64,000 nt of DNA, from assembly GCA_016197225.1 (NCBI GenBank), contig JACPWC010000024.1, positions 19,846 through 83,845 on the forward strand, given 5' to 3'. Origin of the DNA: Chloroflexota bacterium (GTDB lineage: Bacteria > Chloroflexota > Anaerolineae > Anaerolineales > VGOW01). Shown here in pieces: positions 15,788-24,373 of this stretch. Every line of letters starts with the position of its first letter. Positions within the stretch are counted from its first letter, which is position 1. The translations under genes were made by a program, and so were the position numbers. The notes beneath the pieces are model-generated. The model saw only the letters and a list, made by a program, of their open reading frames with translations. It was not told the DNA's origin and searched no databases.

Positions 15788-16183
15788 ATGACGACGAGAC
15801 TTGAAGCAGTGGAAGCGTTACGGCCCCGGCTGGCGCTGGGGCCGGCGGCGACAATTGAGCAGCTTGCCGAATTTATCGCCGGGCGAACCGGCGTGGACGT
15901 GGCAACCTCTCAGGCCGTGTTGGCCGAACTGAGTGAGGCCGTGATCTTTTTTGCCCGGCAAGGCCGGCCAGTGACGATTGACGGGTTGAGTACTTATTCG
16001 CCGTCCATAGATTTGAGCGGGGAGTTCGACTGCACCGGGCGGCTCGACCGTAAAATTGTGCTAGCCCTCAACCAACCGGAGAGCTACAGCGGCGAGATCG
16101 CCAACCGCGAGAATATTGGCAAGGCCACTGCCGAACTGGCCGCGTTATGGGACCAAGCCCACCCGGAAGACAAAGTGAGATAA
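15788..16183 (+). CDS. HU/IHF-like DNA-binding domain protein
   Basis: 131 residues. The region TIEQLAEFIAGRTGVDVATSQAVLAELSEAVIFFARQGRPVTIDGLSTYSPSIDLSGEF follows the helix-turn-helix plus beta-arm layout of HU/IHF-like folds (two helices, then a beta segment with GLSTY in place of GFGTF). The tail beyond residue 95 is different from HU and is rich in acidic and helical residues. It may bind DNA as a dimer; the arm lacks the strongly basic ribbon of true HU, so binding may be weaker or to another ligand. AAGGA seven bases before the ATG supports the start. It ends at a terminator facing the ParA-partner gene. Confidence 0.55.
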   Translation: MTTRLEAVEALRPRLALGPAATIEQLAEFIAGRTGVDVATSQAVLAELSEAVIFFARQGRPVTIDGLSTYSPSIDLSGEFDCTGRLDRKIVLALNQPESYSGEIANRENIGKATAELAALWDQAHPEDKVR

Positions 16184-16185
16184 AG

Positions 16186-16221
16186 AAAACTTCCGAAGTT
16201 TGTTTAGACTTCGGAAGTTTT
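16186..16221. terminator. Bidirectional intrinsic terminator
   Basis: AAAACTTCCGAAGT and ACTTCGGAAGTTTT form a 14-bp stem with an eight-base loop, with A and T tracts on both sides, between two convergent genes. Confidence 0.8.
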
Positions 16222-16241
16222 AGAAAAGGTTGCGCCTTTGA

Positions 16242-17915
16242 TTAAGGCTTCTTCTCTCCGGGTTTGAGAAGCAACTCCACAGCCTGATCTACCAGTTTCA
16301 ACGCCACATTCTGTTGGAAGCCGGCCAACCAGCCCAGAATGTAGAGAAGGTAAACGGCACTGCCACCCGCCGTGCTTCCGCCGCTCAAGGTGAAAATGCC
16401 GATTTGAGCGACCATCACCACAAACACGCCCATCACTGCCCCCATCAACGGGCTGGTGATGTACCACAACAGATGTTGTCGGTCGAAGTCCTGTTTGCTG
16501 ACGTGGGCGGCGAGCGAGAAAATGGATTTTGAAACCCCGCCCAGGCCTCCGGAAATGATCGTCACCCAGATCGTCAGAACCAACGTCGGCGTGAGCAAAG
16601 TATCACCGATGGCAAAACGCTGGGCAATTGCGCTACCCGACACCACGCCCAAAGCCAGCAACACCAGCCAGGCAATATCGTAAACCACCAAAAACCAGCC
16701 ATAACTGTACGACCAGCGGCGGACGCGGCCGGAATAAAGTATGTCCGCCTCAACTTCCACCACGTAACGCACAGCGTCTTCATAATTTCTGCGCCCACCT
16801 AAAAGCAGGTTGCGGGCCGCTTTCAAGTTTTCAAGGTTAGCGGTGCGCTGGTGCGGCAAACTGCTGTCGTCGCTGACGGCTTGCTTCTCGGCATTGTCAA
16901 TGCGTTGCCACAATTGATCAACGCGCTCGTCGGTGATCAACTTCTCCACCATCGACTCTTCTTCCATAACAGGCGGCATTGCATACTCACCTTTGCCCGG
17001 TTGCGCGGCGCCCACACCTTCATTCAGCCGGCCGGCGTCCTGGGTGGAAAAATCATCGGGTGTTGTAGAGACGGGTTGAGCAACGGCAAAATCGGAGGCG
17101 ACAGACGGTAACGCAGGTTGCGTCGAAGCAAATGGATTGTATGGCTGAAAGCCGGCGGCAGGCGCTGGTGGGGCAACCGTCTCTGGCGGAGGTGAAGCCT
17201 CGCCGCGCGCGGCGCCCGTTTCACTTGAACTGGTGGGGGTTGTCTCAGCCATTGTTATCCTCTCCGGGAGCGTCACAGGCGCAACGTCGGGCATTGCGGG
17301 CGCGGTTGGCTCAACGGCTGGCATGGCGGCCACAGCCTCAGCCACCGCGTCTGGCATTTGCGCTTCGGTGGAAGTGATGGGCTGATCGTCAAGCACAGCT
17401 TCTGCTTCGGCGGCTGGGGCGTCGGCTACAAAATCTGGCATGGGCGATTCAGCAGAGATGATGGGCTGATCGTCGTCAATCACTGCCTCGGCAGTTGCCG
17501 TTGGTTCAATGGCCGACGCAGTTGGCTCAACCATCGCCTCGTCCATTTTGCCGGTGATGCGGCGCGGCGGCGCGTTGGCCGACATGGACGGTTGAGGAGG
17601 AAGTGAAGGCCCAACCGGTTCACCGTCGCCCATCCCCGGAATCTTATTACGATCGTCATGGTGGCTGGGGAAGCGGGCCGCGAGGTCTTCCGGAGTCAAG
17701 TCCATCGGCTCGTCGCCAATTGCGCCCATCGGGGCCGGGTCTGGCCGGGCAAAGCGCGCAACGAGGTCTGCCGGGGAGAGGTCTTGCGGCTCATCGGCTG
17801 GGATGGCTCCGGTTTTTGCCATTGGCTCACGATCTTTGTTGCGGTCAAAGGGGTTGCCCTGGGGCGGCAAAAGAATCTCTCGCCCTTTGCCGAGGATGTT
17901 GGCTTCATCGCTCAT
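16242..17915 (-). CDS. Membrane protein with acidic Pro/Ala-rich region, partner of ParA
   Basis: 557 residues, unrecognised family. The first 320 residues are low-complexity, rich in Ala, Pro, Glu and Asp, with near-repeats such as EPMDLTPEDLAARF / EPQDLSPADLVARF and DDQPIISAESPMPD / DDQPITSTEAQMPD. A helical region follows, then four predicted membrane segments (about 405-430, 438-465, 495-520 and 525-545). The ATG overlaps the stop of the upstream ParA gene by 11 bases, which indicates translational coupling and a joint role. The repeated short linear motifs at about residues 40-75 could be docking sites. A membrane anchor for the ParA-type ATPase is a reasonable guess but not shown. Confidence 0.6.
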   Translation of the reverse strand: MSDEANILGKGREILLPPQGNPFDRNKDREPMAKTGAIPADEPQDLSPADLVARFARPDPAPMGAIGDEPMDLTPEDLAARFPSHHDDRNKIPGMGDGEPVGPSLPPQPSMSANAPPRRITGKMDEAMVEPTASAIEPTATAEAVIDDDQPIISAESPMPDFVADAPAAEAEAVLDDQPITSTEAQMPDAVAEAVAAMPAVEPTAPAMPDVAPVTLPERITMAETTPTSSSETGAARGEASPPPETVAPPAPAAGFQPYNPFASTQPALPSVASDFAVAQPVSTTPDDFSTQDAGRLNEGVGAAQPGKGEYAMPPVMEEESMVEKLITDERVDQLWQRIDNAEKQAVSDDSSLPHQRTANLENLKAARNLLLGGRRNYEDAVRYVVEVEADILYSGRVRRWSYSYGWFLVVYDIAWLVLLALGVVSGSAIAQRFAIGDTLLTPTLVLTIWVTIISGGLGGVSKSIFSLAAHVSKQDFDRQHLLWYITSPLMGAVMGVFVVMVAQIGIFTLSGGSTAGGSAVYLLYILGWLAGFQQNVALKLVDQAVELLLKPGEKKP

Positions 17916-18666
17916 GGTGAATAACCTCCGCTAGTTGCCGGTAGGCTCTGGCCGCGGCGCTGTTGGGTTGGTAAGCCAGCAGGGTCTTTCGCACCACTGG
18001 CGCTTCGGCCACAGCATCTTCGTCGGGGATGACGAAATCGAATACTTTGTCTTCAAACACGCTTCGCAGTTCGGCGACCACCTGCCGCGAGTGGTCGGAA
18101 TGTTCGCGGTACATGGTCGCCAGCACGCCCAGCAGGTCGAGGCCGGGATTCATCTTTTTGTGGACGAGCCACACGGTTTCGAGCAGGGCGCGCACACTGC
18201 GCATGGAAAGGAACTGGCACTGGACCGGGATGAGGAGTTCCTGGGCCGAAACCAGGGCGTTGACTGTGAGCAGGCCGAGGCTGGGCGGGGTGTCGAAGAG
18301 GATGTAGTCAATAGGCGCGCGATTGCGGGCCAGCGCGTCACGCAAACGAAAGGCGGCGTTGGGCGCGCCGGCCATCATTAGTTCGGCAGCGGCCAGGTCT
18401 ACACTGCCGGGCAGGATGTGCAGGTTGGGCCGCACGGTTCGCAGGCAGGCGGCCACCGAGGTGTTGTCTCTACTCAGCAAAGTGTAGGCTGTGCGGGTGA
18501 GGTTGTAAGGGTCAAGGTTGCAGGAGGCGGTGAGGGCGGCCTGAGGGTCGAGGTCTACAACCAATACCTGCGCCCCGAGTTCGGCCAGCGCCGCGCCAAG
18601 ATTGATTACGGTGGTGGTTTTGCCCACCCCCCCTTTTTGATTGGCAACCGCAATCTGTCGTGGCAT
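17905..18666 (-). CDS. ParA/Soj-family ATPase
   Basis: 253-residue ParA-type P-loop ATPase. It begins MPRQIAVANQKGGVGKTTT, the deviant Walker A box with the signature lysine, followed by VVDLDPQAALT and the Walker B-like ILFDTPPSLGLLTVNAL. Such proteins bind DNA as ATP dimers and position chromosomes, plasmids or protein assemblies. There is no ParB gene or obvious parS nearby. The next gene encodes a membrane protein and overlaps it, so a cargo-positioning role is more likely than plasmid partition. The start at 18666 is used because the Walker box begins there and a TATACT box lies eight bases upstream; the longer frame to 18702 adds nothing conserved. Confidence 0.85.
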   Translation of the reverse strand: MPRQIAVANQKGGVGKTTTVINLGAALAELGAQVLVVDLDPQAALTASCNLDPYNLTRTAYTLLSRDNTSVAACLRTVRPNLHILPGSVDLAAAELMMAGAPNAAFRLRDALARNRAPIDYILFDTPPSLGLLTVNALVSAQELLIPVQCQFLSMRSVRALLETVWLVHKKMNPGLDLLGVLATMYREHSDHSRQVVAELRSVFEDKVFDFVIPDEDAVAEAPVVRKTLLAYQPNSAAARAYRQLAEVIHHER

Positions 18667-18674
18667 TGGCGGTG

Positions 18675-18680
18675 AGTATA
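18675..18680 (-). promoter_or_regulatory. TATACT -10 box, leaderless start of ParA gene
   Basis: On the minus strand TATACT is followed by eight bases and the ATG at 18666. No ribosome-binding site is present. Confidence 0.5.
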
Positions 18681-18812
18681 GCATGAAGAATGGACAATGC
18701 ACAATTCACAATGAGCATCACCTCTCTTCCAAACACTTCTCTTCACCTGGCGTGGCAGTCGCCGCCAACGAATCAGGGGTTGATCAGAATCGAAATTGCT
18801 TAGGGCAGCACG

Positions 18813-21800
18813 TTATGGCGGTGTTTGGAACCACCTTACGCTTGACCATTGGCTAGATGAAAACTGGCCCAACGACGAAGCGCCGCCGGTAGCACGCACA
18901 CGCCAGTAATAGGTTTCGCCTGCTACCAACGGCAAGCCAGGCGTGTGCTGTGAAACGGCCGCTCGCCCACTCTGCCCCCGGCCAAGCACATTGACAAAGT
19001 CAAGATCGGTTGCGATTTGCACTTCGTAATACGTCGGCGCTGGAGACGAATCCGCCCAATCCAGAGTTGGGGTGAGGTTCATCACCAGTGCGCCATTTCC
19101 GGGCGCTTGCAGGATTGGCACACTTGGCGGGTTGGCGGTGTTGAAATGCCGTTGGCGCGACCAATTGCCCGGCCCGTGCTGGGTGTTGCCCCGAACGCGC
19201 CAAAACAGTGTGACACCGCGCGGCAGATCAGCCGTCATCGTGTAAGCCGACGGCGAGAGATTCAGGTTGTTCACCAACGTTGTGAAGTTGGGATCGGTTG
19301 CAATTTGCAGGGTGTAGGAGGTGGCTCCGGTCACTTGAACCCAATCGAACAGAGGGCGCAAGCTTTGCGGCTGGCCGAAATTGCCAGGGAAGCTGGTTTC
19401 CGGCGGGGCCAGAGCCGTGCGAAAGACGCGAGTTGCCGACCAGAGGCTATATTGCCCAGCTTCATTGAACAAGCGAGCACGCCAGTAATAAAGAGCGTTT
19501 GGATTAAGCGAAGTAGAGGGCGTGAACGCCGAGGCGGCGATTGTCTGGGTTGTAATTGGCGCAGAGAAATCGGGGCCATCATCAACTTGCACTTCGTAGT
19601 GATCCGGCGCGGGCGTCGAGTCGCCCCAGTCCAGCATAGGCGTGTAGGTCATTGTCAAAGCATTGTTTGTAGGCGAAAGCAAAGTGGGCGGCGAGCCAAC
19701 TATCCAAACGACATCTGTGGGCGTTGTGCGCAAAATGAACCCGCCTTCGCCGAGTTGGCCGTACGTATTCCTCCCCCAGCACTTGATCCCGCCACCGGCA
19801 ATCAAAGCGCAGGTGTGCCAGTGCCCTGCGGCGGCGGCCATAACATTGCTCGTCAATCCATTCACGTTGACGGGGATAGCACGGTTTATCATCGTCGCGC
19901 CGTCGCCAAGCTGGCCGTAGTAATCATATCCCCAGCACTTAAGCCCGCCGCTGGTATTCAGGGCGCAGGTGTGATATTGCCCGGCGGTCATGGCCGTGAC
20001 GCCGCTTGCCAGGCCATTCACATTCACCGGTGTGGTCTGATCTGTGTACGTGCCATCGCCAAGTTGACCGGAGAAGTTGCTCCCCCAACATTTGACTGCG
20101 CCAGAAACAGTTAATGCGCAAGTGTGACCGCCGCCTGTCGCAATGGCGGTCACCCCGCTCGTCAATCCACTCACATCCACCGGAGTATATTGTCGTGTAG
20201 TTGTGCCATCGCCGAGTTGGCCGTAGTTGTTCTCACCCCAACATTTGACGCCGCCAACGTCGGTCAGCGCACAAGCATGATATAAACCGCCAGTGATGGC
20301 CGCGACCCCACCCGTCAGACCGTTCACGTCCAACGGCGTTAAACCGCCTAAACTCGGACCGACGCCAAGCTGGCCATAAGTATTATTCCCCCAGCATTTA
20401 ACCCCGCCAACATCGGTCAGAGCACACGTATGAAACCCGCCTGTTGCAACGGCGACGACTCCGTTCGTTAACCCGCTTACATTCACTGGCGTGAGTTGAC
20501 TTGTGGTTGTGCCGTCACCAAGCTGACCGAAGTCGTTCAACCCCCAGCACTTGACGCCGCCTCCACTGGTCAGGGCGCAAGTGTGATATGAACCTTCAGC
20601 AATGGCCGCAACTCCACTCGTTAATCCGCTCACATCCGTTGGCACTGCGCGAGCGGTTTTCGTGCCGTCGCCAAGCTGGCCATAGAGGCTATTTCCCCAA
20701 CACTTAGCTCCGCCGCCGCTCGTCAGAGCGCAAGTATTCAAATAATTCGCGGCAATATCTGTCACCCCGCTTGTCAGCCCGCTCACATCCACCGGGGTGA
20801 GTCGCTCCAGGATTCTGTCAGTGCCTAGCTGGCCATGTCCATCCCATCCCCAGCATTTAACCTCGCTCCCGGCGAGCAAAGCGCAGGTGTGCGAGTCGCC
20901 CAGATCAATGGTCGCCACCCCGCTTGTCAACCCGCTTACATTGACAGGCATGGATTGGTTGACAACCGTGCCATCGCCAAGCTGGCCGTAGTCATTTTTC
21001 CCCCAGCATTTGACCCCGCCCCCGGCGAGCAGGGCGCAAGTGTGATAACTACCGGCAGCAATTTCTGCAACCCCGCTTGTCAATCCATTGACATCTACAG
21101 ATGTAAGCTGGTTGGTGGTTGTGCCATCACCAACTTGGCCCTCAATGTTCCTGCCCCAACACTTGACGCCGTTTCCAGTTGTCAGGGCGCAAGTATGATA
21201 GTCACCCGCCGAAATTGCTGCGACTCCGCCCGTCAATCCACTGACATCCACGGGTGTGGGGCGATAAGTCGTTGTGCCATCGCCAAGCGCGCCCCAGCCG
21301 TTATAGCCCCAACATTTGGCCCCGCCTCCCGTCAGGACGGCGCAGGTGTGTAACCCGCCTGCGGATATAGCTGTAACGCCACTTGTTAGCCCGCTTACGG
21401 TTACTGGCGTGGCGCGATTTGTAGTCGTGCCATCGCCAAGCTGGCCTTGACCGTTGAGGCCCCAGCATTTGACCCCGCCTTCGGTAGTCAGGACGCAGGT
21501 ATGCCAACTACCGGCGGCAATGGCCGCGACTCCGTTTGTCAACCCGCTCACATTTACGGGTGTGGTGCGATCTATATTTCCCCCGTCGCCGACGGAGCTT
21601 TTTTGTCCCCAACACTTGACCCCGCCGCCAGTGGTCAAGGCACAGCTATGAAAGCCGCCAGCGGAAATGGCCGCCACCCCGCTTGTCAACCCAATCACGT
21701 CTACTGGTGTAGAACGCTCAATCGTTGTGCCATCGCCAAGCTGACCAGAGTCATTCCTGCCCCAACACTTGACCCCGCCCCCCGTCGTCAGAGCACAGGT

Positions 21801-22022
21801 ATGCCAGCCGCCCGCAGAAACCGCCGCGATGGATGGGCTGACTAACGACGATTCACTTGCCAGGCGACCAACCCTTCGCGAAGGCAAGCGAGCAGACTCG
21901 CCTGAGCCTTCGGAGAACCCCGAAAGAGCAAAGGCCGGTGTAGTGAGAGGGGACAAGGCGATGGAGATGGCAAACAGGCAACTTGAGAAGAATCGAAGTG
22001 ACGCGCGAAGATGAATGGTCAT
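18813..22022 (-). CDS. Secreted RCC1-repeat (ATS1-like) beta-propeller protein with Ig-like C-terminus
   Basis: 1069 residues with a signal peptide (residues 1-33) after a good ribosome site (GGAGG, seven bases before the ATG). Residues 70-780 hold 14 RCC1-type repeats of about 51 residues, each centred on HTCAL..GGGVKCWG.N..GQLGDGTT..TPV.V.GLTSGV. RCC1 repeats fold into seven-bladed propellers, so 14 repeats would make two. The C-terminal 270 residues contain at least three fibronectin/Ig-like repeats with the phrase LDWGDSxPAPxxYEVQ. The paired repeat cysteines are one per repeat (CAL and CWG), unusual for an exported protein unless disulfide-bonded. Ligand unknown; probably surface or extracellular. 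Its coding repeats explain the tandem DNA repeats in this region. Confidence 0.85.
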   Translation of the reverse strand: MTIHLRASLRFFSSCLFAISIALSPLTTPAFALSGFSEGSGESARLPSRRVGRLASESSLVSPSIAAVSAGGWHTCALTTGGGVKCWGRNDSGQLGDGTTIERSTPVDVIGLTSGVAAISAGGFHSCALTTGGGVKCWGQKSSVGDGGNIDRTTPVNVSGLTNGVAAIAAGSWHTCVLTTEGGVKCWGLNGQGQLGDGTTTNRATPVTVSGLTSGVTAISAGGLHTCAVLTGGGAKCWGYNGWGALGDGTTTYRPTPVDVSGLTGGVAAISAGDYHTCALTTGNGVKCWGRNIEGQVGDGTTTNQLTSVDVNGLTSGVAEIAAGSYHTCALLAGGGVKCWGKNDYGQLGDGTVVNQSMPVNVSGLTSGVATIDLGDSHTCALLAGSEVKCWGWDGHGQLGTDRILERLTPVDVSGLTSGVTDIAANYLNTCALTSGGGAKCWGNSLYGQLGDGTKTARAVPTDVSGLTSGVAAIAEGSYHTCALTSGGGVKCWGLNDFGQLGDGTTTSQLTPVNVSGLTNGVVAVATGGFHTCALTDVGGVKCWGNNTYGQLGVGPSLGGLTPLDVNGLTGGVAAITGGLYHACALTDVGGVKCWGENNYGQLGDGTTTRQYTPVDVSGLTSGVTAIATGGGHTCALTVSGAVKCWGSNFSGQLGDGTYTDQTTPVNVNGLASGVTAMTAGQYHTCALNTSGGLKCWGYDYYGQLGDGATMINRAIPVNVNGLTSNVMAAAAGHWHTCALIAGGGIKCWGRNTYGQLGEGGFILRTTPTDVVWIVGSPPTLLSPTNNALTMTYTPMLDWGDSTPAPDHYEVQVDDGPDFSAPITTQTIAASAFTPSTSLNPNALYYWRARLFNEAGQYSLWSATRVFRTALAPPETSFPGNFGQPQSLRPLFDWVQVTGATSYTLQIATDPNFTTLVNNLNLSPSAYTMTADLPRGVTLFWRVRGNTQHGPGNWSRQRHFNTANPPSVPILQAPGNGALVMNLTPTLDWADSSPAPTYYEVQIATDLDFVNVLGRGQSGRAAVSQHTPGLPLVAGETYYWRVRATGGASSLGQFSSSQWSSVRWFQTPP

Positions 22023-22188
22023 TACGCAACCTCCAGCAAAGGGCGATTGGGGAACTATGGCAGGCAGTGTACACCGTTCCGCGCTGAGGTGTAAATACTA
22101 TACAGCCATAGGCGTTTGTAACGAATGTGGATGCTTTGCTTGGGCGAATCGCGCGAATCCGCCTTCTGGATTCCCCAACCCTCTGTGG

Positions 22189-22194
22189 TATAAT
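22189..22194 (+). promoter_or_regulatory. Extended -10 promoter of the rpmH operon
   Basis: TGGTATAAT gives a TGn extended -10 box; no convincing -35 is seen. Transcription would begin near 22201, leaving a leader of about 78 bases before rpmH. Confidence 0.6.
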
Positions 22195-22236
22195 CCCGCC
22201 CGAAGTAGGACGACACAATTCACTTGCAGTAACTTG

Positions 22237-22261
22237 CGGCCCACTGAGGCCGTACTTTTTT
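22237..22261 (+). promoter_or_regulatory. Terminator-like hairpin in the rpmH leader
   Basis: CGGCC and GGCCG flank a six-base loop, followed by TAC and six T residues, ten to twenty bases before the rpmH ribosome site. It has the form of an intrinsic terminator or attenuator inside the leader of a ribosomal-protein operon. Confidence 0.5.
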
Positions 22262-22278
22262 GAAGGGTAGAAACAGAA

Positions 22279-22476
22279 ATGCCAAAGCGAACCTATCAGC
22301 CTAAAATCCGCCGCCGCGCCCGCGTGCACGGCTTCCGCGCCCGCATGAAAACCGCCGACGGACGCAAGGTGCTCAAAGCCCGCCGGGCCAGAGGCCGGTG
22401 GCAGTTGGCCGTCAAGCGCGTGCATCTCAAGAAGGTTAACTGGAACGAAACCAAAGGCAGTAACAGCAACGTTTAA
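22279..22476 (+). CDS. rpmH: 50S ribosomal protein L34
   Basis: Small basic ribosomal protein of the large subunit. The sequence [19 protein letters not shown], then [19 protein letters not shown], is the L34 signature. L34 is normally 44-52 residues; this one has 65, with an extra tail after the usual KGR segment (about 20 residues ending [10 protein letters not shown]). A GAAGGG ribosome site lies upstream. It heads the conserved rpmH-rnpA-yidD-yidC-jag block usually found near the replication origin. No dnaA gene or DnaA-box cluster was recognised here, though the block suggests that oriC could be close in the genome. Confidence 0.97.
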   Translation: MPKRTYQPKIRRRARVHGFRARMKTADGRKVLKARRARGRWQLAVKRVHLKKVNWNETKGSNSNV

Positions 22477-22543
22477 AGCTGTCAGCTTTTAGCGGTCAGC
22501 ATTCAGCCGCAACTGGTGCAAACCGCCGCTGGTTGAACGCTGA

Positions 22544-22882
22544 ATGCTCACTCTCAAAACGAGTCAAGATTTTCAGCGGGTGCGCCGCGAAGGTCGTTCA
22601 TGGGGTCACCCGCTGATTGTTTTAATAGCCTGCCCTAATGATCAATCCAACATCCGGGTTGGCATTGCGGCAGGCAAAAATGTAGGAAACGCAGTCGCCC
22701 GCAACCGGGCCAAGCGGCGTTTACGCTCGGCGTTGCGGCAGGCCGAAGCGCAACTTGCGCCAGGCTGGGACGTGGTACTCATCGCCCGCCCGCCTCTGGT
22801 CAAAGCCAGATGGCCGGACGTGACCGAAGCCCTGGCTCAACTCATGCGCCGGGCCAAACTACTGCGCGGGAGTGAAGGATGA
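22544..22882 (+). CDS. rnpA: Ribonuclease P protein component
   Basis: 112-residue protein subunit of RNase P, which with the catalytic RNA trims the 5' leaders of tRNA precursors. The signature [10 protein letters not shown] is present (about residues 53-62), along with the opening [15 protein letters not shown] and the final helix. The ATG at 22544 makes the N-terminus slightly short (the family usually has some ten more residues before DFxxV), but no better start is visible. Its stop overlaps the start of yidD by four bases (ATGA), so the two are translationally coupled. Confidence 0.95.
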   Translation: MLTLKTSQDFQRVRREGRSWGHPLIVLIACPNDQSNIRVGIAAGKNVGNAVARNRAKRRLRSALRQAEAQLAPGWDVVLIARPPLVKARWPDVTEALAQLMRRAKLLRGSEG

Positions 22883-23088
22883 AGAAAGTTGCTCTTGGCC
22901 TGATCCGCTTTTACAAGCGCTTCATCTCGCCGATGTTGCCGCCGTCGTGTATTTATCACCCCACCTGTTCAGAATATACTTATCAGGCGATTGATAAATA
23001 CGGCATTCTGCGCGGCAGTTGGCTCGGCTTCAGGCGCATCTTGCGCTGTCATCCATTTGCGCGGGGCGGCTACGACCCTGTGCCATGA
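22879..23088 (+). CDS. yidD: Membrane protein insertion efficiency factor
   Basis: 69 residues, the normal size of YidD. It has an N-terminal amphipathic helix and the family motif [22 protein letters not shown], with the three conserved cysteines and the ending [17 protein letters not shown]. YidD assists YidC in inserting membrane proteins and is encoded between rnpA and yidC in many bacteria. Here a lipoprotein gene and a palindromic repeat separate it from yidC. Confidence 0.95.
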   Translation: MKKVALGLIRFYKRFISPMLPPSCIYHPTCSEYTYQAIDKYGILRGSWLGFRRILRCHPFARGGYDPVP

Positions 23089-23099
23089 CTGCGAATCTA

Positions 23100-23168
23100 T
23101 AGGGGCGAAGCATTCGGAAGATGATCTCGCAGTTCATCAAGATACTGCCCCGAATGCTTCGCCCCTAC
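23100..23168. repeat. Dispersed palindrome, GGGGCGAAGCATTCGG family, copy 2
   Basis: Arms TAGGGGCGAAGCATTCGG and CCGAATGCTTCGCCCCTAC surround a 32-base interior unlike copies 1 and 3. It begins 11 bases after the yidD stop. Confidence 0.85.
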
Positions 23169-23203
23169 GAATGAATAATGGTTATAAGGAGTAGCTGGTC
23201 CCA

Positions 23204-24364
23204 ATGAACACTACCTATCGCCGCCTGGCGATCTTGATGATTTTGTTATCGGTCGTGCTAGCCGCCTGCGGCGCCGCTCCATCCCAATCGTGGCCCGGCC
23301 TTACCGCCTCCGGCGACACCGCCTACGTTGCCTTCAACACCAACGTCTACGCCGTCAACACTGCCAACGGTGTCAAGCGTTGGCAATTCCCTGCTGAAAA
23401 CGATAGCAAAATCAGCCAATTTTTCTCCGACCCGGTGTTGGCTGGTGACATCCTGATTGTCACCTCTTTCAACAAATCGGTTTACGCACTTGACGCGGCC
23501 ACCGGAACTCAAAAATGGAAATGGCCTTCCCAAGTTGCTACGAAAGACTTTTTACAGATTATCATAGACGTTTTCACAAGCCCGAAAGCAAAACCGGAGG
23601 ATGGCTCAACCGATCGCCTCATCGCGCCTGCCGCTGTGTTCGGCGAAACCGTTTACGTCGCCTCAGCCGACAACAATCTGTACGCCCTTGATTTGAATGG
23701 CAATTTCAAGTGGGCCTTCGCCGCCACGAACAGCCTTTGGGCCGCGCCCCTGCCCACTGAAGAAGTGGTGTACGTGCCCTCGATGGATCACAATTTGTAT
23801 GCCGTGGATGCCGTCTCTGGAAAACAACTCTGGTCGGTGCTATTGAACGGGGCGCTGGCAGGGACGCCGGTGCTGGATGGTGAGCAGTTGTACGTGGGCA
23901 CGCTGAGCGACACTCTTTACGCCCTCAACCCCAGCACAGGCCGCGAGCTTTGGACGGTGAAAGCCTCGGGCTGGGTGTGGGCCAAACCAGTGGTTGACGG
24001 CGGCACCTTGTACTTTGCCGATCTGGATGGGACGGTGTACTCGGTCAATACCGCCGAAGGCCGCGTCAACTGGCAAGTCCCGCTCGACGGCTCGATTCGC
24101 GGCACGCCCGTCCTGATTGACGGCAAGCTGGTGGTGTCAACCGACAAGCAGGGTACAATATACGCGCTCAACGCCGCCGACGGCTCCCTTGCCTGGCCGC
24201 AAGGGAAAGTGCTCGACGAAAATAACGCCGATCGCCTCTTGGCGAACCTGGTTGTTCTGGATGATAAAGTTCTGATCGCGCCGCTGGCGGCGAAAAATCT
24301 CTTGTATGCTCTAAACCCTGGCGACGGCTCGGTGCTGTGGTTCTTTGATCCAAAAGCGAAGTAA
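23204..24364 (+). CDS. PQQ-repeat beta-propeller lipoprotein, BamB-like
   Basis: 386 residues with a lipoprotein signal peptide (lipobox VLAACG, lipidated Cys at about residue 22). The mature part has PQQ-type repeats, each reading like VYAVNTANGVKRWQF, LYALDLNGNFKWAF, LYALNPSTGRELWTV or IYALNAADGSLAW, spaced about 45 residues, enough for a seven- or eight-bladed propeller. In Gram-negative bacteria BamB has this fold and aids outer-membrane protein assembly; other such lipoproteins are scaffolds. The gene sits between yidD and yidC, ten bases before yidC, an unusual place, which suggests a role in handling proteins that YidC inserts. No quinoprotein dehydrogenase motif is apparent. Confidence 0.85.
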   Translation: MNTTYRRLAILMILLSVVLAACGAAPSQSWPGLTASGDTAYVAFNTNVYAVNTANGVKRWQFPAENDSKISQFFSDPVLAGDILIVTSFNKSVYALDAATGTQKWKWPSQVATKDFLQIIIDVFTSPKAKPEDGSTDRLIAPAAVFGETVYVASADNNLYALDLNGNFKWAFAATNSLWAAPLPTEEVVYVPSMDHNLYAVDAVSGKQLWSVLLNGALAGTPVLDGEQLYVGTLSDTLYALNPSTGRELWTVKASGWVWAKPVVDGGTLYFADLDGTVYSVNTAEGRVNWQVPLDGSIRGTPVLIDGKLVVSTDKQGTIYALNAADGSLAWPQGKVLDENNADRLLANLVVLDDKVLIAPLAAKNLLYALNPGDGSVLWFFDPKAK

Positions 24365-24373
24365 GGGAATACT

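Noticed and set aside
19017..20114. Plus-strand open frames across 19-22 kb
   Set aside because: They are antisense shadows of the RCC1 repeats, showing the same 153-base period and no independent features.
18813..22022. Possible CRISPR array or satellite
   Set aside because: The period is about 153 bases, in frame and protein-coding; there are no short repeats with unique spacers anywhere in the window.
22023..22278. Replication origin next to rpmH
   Set aside because: The block is often near oriC, but I saw no DnaA-box cluster, AT-rich unwinding region, dnaA or dnaN gene in the window.
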